Positions 57,043-64,000 of a stretch of DNA of 64,000 bases are shown one piece after another; within the stretch, counting starts at the first letter, position 1; the number at the start of each line of letters is the position of its first letter. Under the pieces are notes generated by a model. It saw only the letters and a program-made list of their open reading frames with translations, was not told the DNA's origin and made no database searches. Where the stretch lies: contig WBMQ01000010.1 of assembly GCA_016630905.1 (NCBI GenBank), positions 744,001 through 808,000 on the forward strand. The letters run 5' to 3'. This DNA is from Capillidium heterosporum. Taxonomy: Eukaryota; Entomophthoromycota; Entomophthoromycetes; Entomophthorales; Capillidiaceae. Position numbers and translations under genes: made by a program.

Positions 57043-59353
57043 ATGGCAACATCCTCCAACTTGGATAATTCCCACCGCCCACTACTAGCTGAGGAGCCTA
57101 AGGACGACGACGTATCTATAGCTTCCACCTCCAACTCGACCTTTGTCTCCCCCGATCAAAATGACGAGAATCGACGTCTACTCAACGACAATGACGTAGA
57201 GCTCAACCAACTCAACCGCGATAGGACTGAGGGCCACGGTTTAGATAGCGGTATACCAACCGACTCCAGCTTGGACTCCTTCATCGAAGTGGACCATCCC
57301 GATTTACCTACCTTTACCTTTCGTTTCTGGTTACTCTCTATTACCTTTGGTATCCTGCTAGCTTTCACCAACCAGTTCTTCTTCTTTAGAGCTACTCCCT
57401 TAGGTATAGGGGGCTTCGTCATCCAACTGTTGACCTACCCTATCGGCGTTGCTTTAGCTAATTACTTACCCGATACCAAGTATACAATTTTTGGAAGTAC
57501 TTTTAGTTTGAATCCAGGCCCTTTCAATGTCAAGGAGCATGTGTTGATAACAGTGTGTGCTGGTGCTTGTGCTGGTACAGCTTACGCTATGGATATCATC
57601 GTAGTCAAGCGACTGTATTACAAGGAGCCTTTCTCTATACTAGCGGCATTGTTACTGATGCTGTCGAGTCAGTTTATTGGATATGGCTTCGCTGGACTGT
57701 ATCGAAGGTTTTTAGTTCGACCCAAGTCGATGGTTTGGCCTGGAACTTTGGTTGCTGTATCGGTATTCAGGGCTTTACATGAAGGAAATTCCGATCTGTT
57801 AGCATCTGGTAAGCAGCTACGTAAGTTCTTTGCCGTTGCCGCCTGCCTGTCTTTCGTCTACTACTTTTTACCAGGTTACCTGTTCACAACGTTGGCTTCG
57901 GTTTCCATATTGTGTTTGGCGTTCCCTAACAGCAGGATTGCTCATCAATTGGGCTCAGGGGTAAATGGGCTGGGGGTCGGTGCTCTAAGTTTCGACTGGA
58001 ACTCTTTTACCTCCTACATTGGATCTCCGTTAGTCACTCCATTCTGGGCCCAAGTCAATACGATGATAGGTTTTGCACTGGTATGTTGGATCATCGTTCC
58101 CGTTGGTTACTACCTCAACGTTTGGGATGCCCTCAAGTTCCCCATATTTACTGCCAACCTCTACGACGTTGACGGGCACAAGTATGATCGCGCTCGAATA
58201 ACACCAAACCACCATTTCAGCGAAGCCGAATACGACGCCTACTCCCCAGTTCGACTCTCTTTCTTCTTCTCATTTACCTACGGCGTAAGTTTCGCTACGT
58301 TGACGGCGTTAATCACTCATACTGCTTTGTACCACGGTCCCGAGATAATGGCTCGTATACGTGACTACACGAACAAACGCAGTGAAGACGACGTCCACGT
58401 ACGGCTGATGGCCAAGTATCCCGAGGTACCTAGCTGGTGGTATTTTTTGGTTTTCGTCATCAGTTTGGCCTTGGCTATCGTGGTCACTGAGTTCTATCAA
58501 CTTACCCTTCCATGGTGGGGATTGTTGATCGCCGTCGCCATAAGCTTCCTGTTCACCTTACCGATTGGTATCATCACGGCAATTACGAACCAATCGCCTG
58601 GTCTGAACGTGCTGACCGAGTTCGTAGCTGGGTACATGTTCCCCGGTCTCCCAATCGCCAATGTCACCTTCAAAGTCTACTGGTTTTATTACCATGCTGC
58701 AGTCGTTGAACTTTTTGGCTGATCTGAAGCTGGGTCACTACCTCAAGATCCCGCCAAGACACATGTTCATCGCCCAGGTCATTGGTACTGCCTTGGCGGT
58801 CGTTGTACAGCTGGCCACCTCTGAACTCATGATGGCCTACGTCAAGGACATCTGTACTCCAGCTGGATACCCATGGACCTGCCCCTCTACCGAAGTCTTT
58901 TACTCGGCGTCTGTCATCTGGGGTCTGATTGGTCCCGCCAAGATGTTCGGTCCCGACTCCGTCTACTTCCCACTATTATATACCTTCATCATCGGACTCT
59001 TCTTACCGATACCGTTTTTCATACTACAGAAATGGTATCCCAACTCTATCTTCAAGTACGTGCACATACCTATCATCGTATCGGCGACTGCTGTACTGCC
59101 ACCAGCCAGACCGGGTAACTTTTTGTCTTGGTTCCTAGTTGGGTTTATATTCCACGTCCTCGTCAAGAATGCCAACCCCAAGTGGTACAACAAGTTTACA
59201 TTGATTTTGTCGGCCGCCTTGGACACTGGAGTTGCTTTCGCCGCCCTAGTCATCTTTTTTGCCTTCCAACTTCAGCCTGTCGTCTTGGAATGGTGGGGCA
59301 ACGATCCCAATTTCCACTGTAAGCTGGCGAATCAACCAGGGTTGGAGTCTTAG
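57043..59353 (+). CDS. OPT-family oligopeptide transporter (one-base frame break)
   Basis: Two overlapping frames make one protein of 769 aa, the family's usual size, if one T at 58681 is skipped. OPT proteins import tetra- and pentapeptides, glutathione or metal chelates with protons at the plasma membrane. The first part has a 90-residue acidic cytoplasmic head, the hallmark NPGPFNVKEHVLITV, and a run of membrane helices up to NQSPGLNVLTEFVAGYMFPG. The second part begins GFITMLQSLNFLADLKLGHY with the KIPPR motif directly after, and ends with further helices and WWGNDPNFHC. The break falls in the conserved FKVY-GFITM join, with no residue missing. In the plain frame it would stop after 559 aa, losing the last third. 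It has no introns. Sequencing error, early pseudogene or recoding are all possible. Confidence 0.92.
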
Positions 59354-59579
59354 ACTTCTTTGAAAGTACTTTTTATAAGAGGTTGATGAGGTAAAGCTAA
59401 TGTTGATGTGTTTTCTTTATTTAAAAAGACTTAAGGTCATATAAGTGTTAGATATAAATGTTTTTAATTTTAATAAACAAGCCTCTTACTATATGCTAAT
59501 TTAAAGCCACATGTTTATTTGCAGAGATATAGTGTATTAGGAATACAAATCGATTCAGTAATATTGCTCACCTTATCCC

Positions 59580-60284
59580 TTAGTTACATTCTTGACAACT
59601 TGGGTGTAGTGTAATTATGGCTGCCGTTCCCATAAATATCTGGAAGAATAAGTTGGGATCCAGTTTGCCATCAGTAGCTACCGATCCACTGTTGAAGAGG
59701 CATACTTTAGCCAAATACAACGAAGATGAAGAGGGGGTGAAAATTTTGCACACCACCACATTCAAGTTAGCTTTTGGTAGGATATTCCATACGATTGGTC
59801 CTCTTTTAGCTGCTTTTGCTGGCTTTATAATAAAAGTTGTAGTAATGGTTGTCAAATCTTCTATTAGATCTATAGTCAGTTCGAATGATGTGGCTTCACA
59901 TTTAAATTTAAAGAGCTTGGCCTGAACATTCGATTGCATATCCATATAGTGCTTGGGTTGAAGTAGAAGTATATCGAACATTGTGGTATAGGGTCGAGAT
60001 TCAACTAGTGGGAGTTGGTTTATCTCAAATAGAGGTGTTGTACCCAATTTCATTTGGATCCCACGCTTTGTGATGTGAATTCGATAGAGGAGTTCTTTAC
60101 CTCCAGGCTTGACTATGACATAGTTGGCTTTGAACTTCAATTTCCCTATCATGTCAAGCAAGTTAACCCTAGGCTTTAAGAAGTAAGTATCGGTATCAAA
60201 GTTGGCAGGCAGTTCAATGCCACGATCTAGGGCTTTGTAGGGTGTAGTTAATTCCAGTTTATTAAGGTCAGATCGGGTAAACAT
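59580..60284 (-). CDS. Unrecognised tandem-family protein, member A
   Basis: 234 aa from the ATG at 60284, chosen because it aligns with the start of the other members; an in-frame ATG at 60329 would add 15 residues. The frame has no intron. Conserved blocks shared with member C are YFLKPRVNLLDMIGKLKFK, ELLYRIHMTKRGIQMKLG, a PLFEINQLPL strand, FELTIDLIEDLTT, and the C-terminal FFQIFMGTAAIITLHPSCQEC. The pattern suggests a beta-rich soluble domain followed by a short hydrophobic segment and a CxxC. No signal peptide. The N-terminal part faintly recalls the LURP-one/tubby fold, but this is a guess. Function unknown. It is the last of a three-member minus-strand array. Confidence 0.65.
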   Translation of the reverse strand: MFTRSDLNKLELTTPYKALDRGIELPANFDTDTYFLKPRVNLLDMIGKLKFKANYVIVKPGGKELLYRIHITKRGIQMKLGTTPLFEINQLPLVESRPYTTMFDILLLQPKHYMDMQSNVQAKLFKFKCEATSFELTIDLIEDLTTITTTFIIKPAKAAKRGPIVWNILPKANLNVVVCKIFTPSSSSLYLAKVCLFNSGSVATDGKLDPNLFFQIFMGTAAIITLHPSCQECN

Positions 60285-60611
60285 TTTTATTTTGATTGTA
60301 TATCGATAGGCAGTTGCTTGTGTTATCATCCAGGGAGAAAACTTGAGCTATTTATACTATATGAATATATATGCATTTTTACTATGATGGGCTTGTCAAA
60401 ATCTTTGTGGTTGTATATTTAGTAGATTTTAAATAGCTAATAGCGATAGTTTCACAGCAAAGTTAGCTGCTATAGATTTCACTTATTTATAGTATAAGAT
60501 TGTAGCATATGTATTTGCACCTTGAGCATAAAAGCATACCTGCAGACTATATATAGCTTTGCAGCTTTATGCACTCTATGGAATAAAAGTACTTTTCTGA
60601 TAAAAGATCGG

Positions 60612-60644
60612 GTACTTTTTTTAAGTTCAGCAATAAAAAAGTAC
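60612..60644. repeat. Hairpin 1 in duplicated upstream region
   Basis: GTACTTTTTT pairs with AAAAAAGT ending AC across a loop containing AGTTCAGC. It lies about 330 bases upstream of member A. A partner hairpin with the same loop and a compensating base pair is at 62097-62134. Confidence 0.5.
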
Positions 60645-60969
60645 ACGGATTTCCTGGACAGAATAGTATGAAGTTGGTGGTTTACTACTTAGCATTGCAT
60701 CTAGATCTAGACATCTATATTGATTTCTTACCTAATATTTCAAAGTAAACCATTGTCTTCCTAAAGGTATTTCAAGCCTGTAAGAGTACACTTTTATGCA
60801 TGCCTTTACATCCAGGTTTATTAACAAGGTAGTCTTATAAATTGATGCCTTTCTATATGCACATCGATTATAGGTAGAGTTTTTATAGAGTAGTTTTAGA
60901 CGATATTTTATTCATAAATATAAAAGACATACATTCATTTAGATAGATAAATGGATAAATTACTAAAGG

Positions 60970-61712
60970 ATATATATCAATTCAGTATCATTGTTCGCTC
61001 TGTTTCTGAATTACAATCCTGGCAGCATGGATGCAATGTAATGGTAGCTACTATTCCCATAGCTATTTGGAGAAATAGATTAGGATCCGACTTGTTGCTG
61101 TCAGCTCCAGGTTCATTGTTGAGAAAACACACCTTTGTTGAATACAGTGAGGATGGGAAAAAGGCGAAAAATTTGCACATGATCATATCCGAATTGGATT
61201 CAGGTAGAATACTCCATATAGTTGCTCTTCCTTTAGACACCTTGATTGGCTTTATAATGTATGTTATAGTAGAAGTCATCGAGTCTTCTATTAGATCTAT
61301 GGTCAGCTCAAATGTGGTAGCTTTACCGTCAAATCTAAGGGGCTTGATTTGAACAGTTGTTCATTCATCCATGTAATACTCGAGTCAAAGTAGTGGCATG
61401 TCAAATATTGCCGTGTAGAGTCGAGGTTCCACTAGTGGGAGTTGGTTTATCTCAAGATATTAGCGTATCTAGCTTTATTTGGACATCACGCTTCGTCATA
61501 TGAATGCGATAGAGGAGCTCCTCATTTTTAGATTGTACTATAATGTAACTGATTTTGGAGTTCAATTTTCCTATATGGTCGAACAGGTTCATATTAGGCT
61601 TCAGGAAATAGATGTCGGTGTAAATGGAGTTTATGGGCAATCCTATGCTTCAATCTAAAGAATCATAGAGCGAGGTTGGTTCCCTTTTGTTAAATTCAAA
61701 TCGGGTAGGCAT
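60970..61712 (-). pseudogene. Tandem-family member B, inactivated
   Basis: Homologous to members A and C along its length: PTRFEFNKREPTSLYDSLD at the start, YFLKPNMNLFDHIGKLNSK, EELLYRIHMTKRDVQIKLD and a CQDCNSE C-terminus. A TGA replaces a codon at about position 21, a frame change follows KLDTLIS (about 61455), and further breaks interrupt the middle. The ATG at 61712 is preserved. It is a dead copy in the middle of the array. Confidence 0.75.
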
Positions 61713-62096
61713 TTTTAATTTCAATTGTATATTGGTAGATAATTGCTTGTATTATCAATCTAGGGAAAATCTTACACTATCTATGTTTAATGAATCATAC
61801 ATGTATATTTACTACAACACACTAATGCAAAGCTATTAAAGAACATTCCTATTAGTGAAGTACTTTTTGATTCGGATGAGCCTGTCAAAATCTTTTGTGG
61901 TGTGTGCTCGGTTAACTCTATGTGACTAATAGCTATGGTTCGACAACAGCATTACCTGCTATAGACTTTACTTATTCATAGCTTAAAAGCATACTATAGA
62001 TATAAATATATTCAGGATGGCAACATATTTGCAAGCTATATATAGTTTAAAGGTTTATGCGCTCTATGGAAAAGTATTTCTCTGATTGGAAAAGCT

Positions 62097-62134
62097 GGGT
62101 AATTTTTTACAAGTTCAGCTGTAAAAAATTGCCC
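62097..62134. repeat. Hairpin 2 in duplicated upstream region
   Basis: GGGTAATTTTTTACA pairs with TGTAAAAAATTGCCC (15 bp with one G-T) across the loop AGTTCAGC. It lies about 390 bases upstream of pseudogene B. Relative to hairpin 1, a C-G pair is replaced by A-T, so pairing has been kept while the bases changed. Confidence 0.5.
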
Positions 62135-62455
62135 ATATTTCCTGAACAGAGCAGCAAGCAATTAATGATTCACCACTTGATACTATGCCTAGGTCTAGAC
62201 ACATGTATTGAGTTCTTAATATGCTGAAGTCGATGATCGCTTCCTTAAAGATACTTTAGGGCTGTGATTGATAACTTTTATGTATACCTTTACATCCAAG
62301 TTCATTAATAGATGGGCTTTATAAATTAAAACCTTTCTATAAACATATCTCTACCGAAAGAGCTTTGGCAGAGTAATTTTAGACCATACTGCTATTTATA
62401 AAACTAAAAGACATACATTTATTTAAATAGATAGAGAGATAAATTACTAAGATAT

Positions 62456-63211
62456 TTAAAGGGTATAAGCTAATTCGGGCTCGTTCGGTAACGCCATCTC
62501 TGAGTTGCAATCTTGGCAGCTTGGGTGTAGGGTGATTATAGCGACGGTGCCGATGATGATCTGAAAAAAGAGTTTAGAGTTCAATTTACAGCTGGTTACT
62601 ATCGATCGGTTATTGAAGAAACACACTTCAGCTGAGTATAATGAAGATGAGAAAGGGGCGAAAAATTTACATACTGTTGCATTCAAGTTAGCTTTGGGTA
62701 TGATGCTCCATATAGCTACTCCGCCTTCCGACACTTTGACCGATTTGATAATGTAAGCTGTAGTAAGTATCGTCGAATCCTTGATACTGTCTATCGTCAA
62801 CTCAAATGTAGTAACCTCCCCATCGAACCTGCACAGCTTAGCTTGTACCTGTTCAAGTTCATCCAAGTATATTTTGGATTGAAGTAAGAGTATATCGAAA
62901 AGTACGCTGTAAGGTTGGGGTTCGGTTAGTGGAATTTGATTTATCTCCAATAAGGGCGTCATTATACCGAACTTTAGCTGCACGCCACGTTTTGTCATAT
63001 GTATCCGATAGAGTAACTCATCTCCCTTGGGGTTGCTTATCGCGTAGCTGGTTTTGAAATTCAACTTGCCTACATGGTCAAAGACATTGACCTTGTGTTT
63101 CAAAAAGAATGTGTCGGTATGTATGAAATAGTTGGGTAATTCGACTCCCTCCTGTAACGCCTCGTAGGTCGGTGCTTCTTCAAAGTCAAAGTCCTCTAGT
63201 CCGTTACTCAT
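62456..63211 (-). CDS. Unrecognised tandem-family protein, member C
   Basis: 251 aa from the ATG at 63211; the frame is open nine bases further but without an ATG. It shares all conserved blocks of member A: FFLKHKVNVFDHVGKLNFK, ELLYRIHMTKRGVQLKFG, FELTIDSIKDST, FFQIIIGTVAIITLHPSCQDC. It has an acidic N-terminus (GLEDFDFEEAPTYE) and a longer tail (about 18 residues after CQDC) that A lacks. No intron and no signal peptide. Function unknown. A and C are intact while B between them is dead, so at least some members are probably under selection. Spacing between member starts is about 1.43 and 1.50 kb, so the repeated unit is gene plus upstream region. Confidence 0.65.
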   Translation of the reverse strand: MSNGLEDFDFEEAPTYEALQEGVELPNYFIHTDTFFLKHKVNVFDHVGKLNFKTSYAISNPKGDELLYRIHMTKRGVQLKFGIMTPLLEINQIPLTEPQPYSVLFDILLLQSKIYLDELEQVQAKLCRFDGEVTTFELTIDSIKDSTILTTAYIIKSVKVSEGGVAIWSIIPKANLNATVCKFFAPFSSSLYSAEVCFFNNRSIVTSCKLNSKLFFQIIIGTVAIITLHPSCQDCNSEMALPNEPELAYTL

Positions 63212-64000
63212 TTTCAACAAATTCTAAATTTTAAAATGATGGGAATTGATCACTGAGAATCAACTTTATGTTTACTTTTGATGGATCTCAAATATGCATT
63301 GACGTCAGAATTTATTCCAAAATTTGATAAGCGAGCTTATAAAATATTCAAGTTTTGCTTAGAAAGCTGTCACCTGAAAAACCTGGTCACCAATTTACAC
63401 ACGAGTTGTTATAATTATTTCAAGTTATAGATCCTATATAAGAATTTCTCAAGGTTGAGGTTTAAATGGGTTTTACTTTGCAGTCAGCTTGACTCCCTTA
63501 AGCTTCATTTTATCAGTTCTGGCTGATTACTAAAAAATATCGAGTGAAGGCTAATAAAAAACTGGCTTGATGAAAATGCTGAACGAGGGATGAGAATTGT
63601 AGAAAGGCAACATATATTTACCATAATCAGCATGCATTTTACTACATATTTTATATAGTAGTTATGTAGACCTGGTTAAAGATATCTAACAAATCTTAAT
63701 GTACGGATTAGATTTCTCATCAGTAATCGACTCAAAAGCTTACCAAGTTAGTCGTTTATTAAAAGCTTTATCTGGCAACGTGATCAATGAGTGATAAGTC
63801 TGAGAAAGTTCAACCTAACTATAAATATTTTTAAGTCCTTCAAGCAAAGCTTTTGCAGACTTTCAGTAAAAGGTTATCCTCCAAACCTTGAATAAGTGTC
63901 TGGTCAAAAGTCGATTTAACTATCATGTACAGTATAGTGTTATCCAAGAAAGTATCTGTATATATAGTAGGGAGTTGCTAGATGCTTCTGTGTTATGTTG
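63212..64000. other. Window end, no gene seen
   Basis: AT-rich upstream flank of member C. The hairpin found upstream of members A and B was not seen here. Confidence 0.4.

Noticed and set aside
1-64000. CRISPR arrays, insertion sequences, LTR or LINE elements
   Set aside because: No regularly spaced repeats, integrase, reverse transcriptase or transposase motifs, or paired long terminal repeats were found; the genome is eukaryotic.

Overview
The window reads as nuclear DNA of an AT-rich fungus that keeps respiratory complex I and peroxisomes. Evidence: small spliceosomal introns (about 37-101 nt, GTA..AG, branch sites such as TACTAAC or GACTAAC), two nuclear complex I subunits, PEX5, FKBP12, Pif1 helicases, a POT peptide transporter of the kind shared with animals, and an OPT oligopeptide transporter. 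An early-diverging filamentous fungus would fit, but no marker here fixes the lineage. Coding density is low, and several gaps hold visibly decayed genes.

Layout. 1-8.8 kb: gene-poor, one candidate micro-ORF. 8.9-9.5 kb: homeodomain protein. 10.8-12.5 kb: two tandem FKBP12 genes with matching leader introns. 13.5-20.6 kb: three tandem Pif1-type helicase genes, the third 5'-truncated and frameshifted. 22.3-23.0 kb: secreted heptapeptide-repeat protein. 23.3-25.0 kb (minus): POT peptide transporter. 25-29.4 kb: gene desert. 29.4-31.6 kb (minus): PEX5. 33.3-33.8 kb (minus): prefoldin subunit 1. 34.7-35.2 kb: small Ctr-type copper transporter-like protein. 36.3-37.3 kb: NDUFS3. 37.5-38.1 kb (minus): Rpp14-like RNase P/MRP subunit. 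39.0-40.1 kb (minus): metaxin/SAM-like protein. 40.5-40.8 kb: small signal-peptide/TM protein. 42-43.5 kb: dead MFS drug transporter. 44.0 and 46.2 kb: tRNA-Arg(UCG) and tRNA-Val(UAC), flanking a dead multicopper oxidase. 47.0-48.6 kb (minus): NDUFS2 with a 15-nt microexon. 49-53 kb: mostly empty, with two palindromes. 53.0-53.5 kb: second homeodomain protein. 54.3-56.1 kb: relics. 57.0-59.4 kb: OPT transporter. 59.6-63.2 kb (minus): three tandem members of an unrecognised family, the middle one dead.

Many genes here are multi-exon, so exon joins were worked out by hand from frame, splice dinucleotides and family motifs. Several (prefoldin 1, Rpp14-like, Ctr-like, metaxin-like) have no long open frame and appear only after splicing.

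Two themes stand out. First, tandem duplication followed by divergence or decay (FKBP, Pif1, the 60-kb family), with signs of gene conversion. Second, five otherwise sensible coding sequences (PEX5, OPT, metaxin-like, the third Pif1, the small TM protein) each need exactly one extra nucleotide to be skipped, always in the +1 direction. This could be sequence error, early pseudogenisation or recoding, and raw reads would decide. The second FKBP gene also has an ATG inside its predicted leader intron that adds a mitochondrial-presequence-like extension, suggesting dual targeting.
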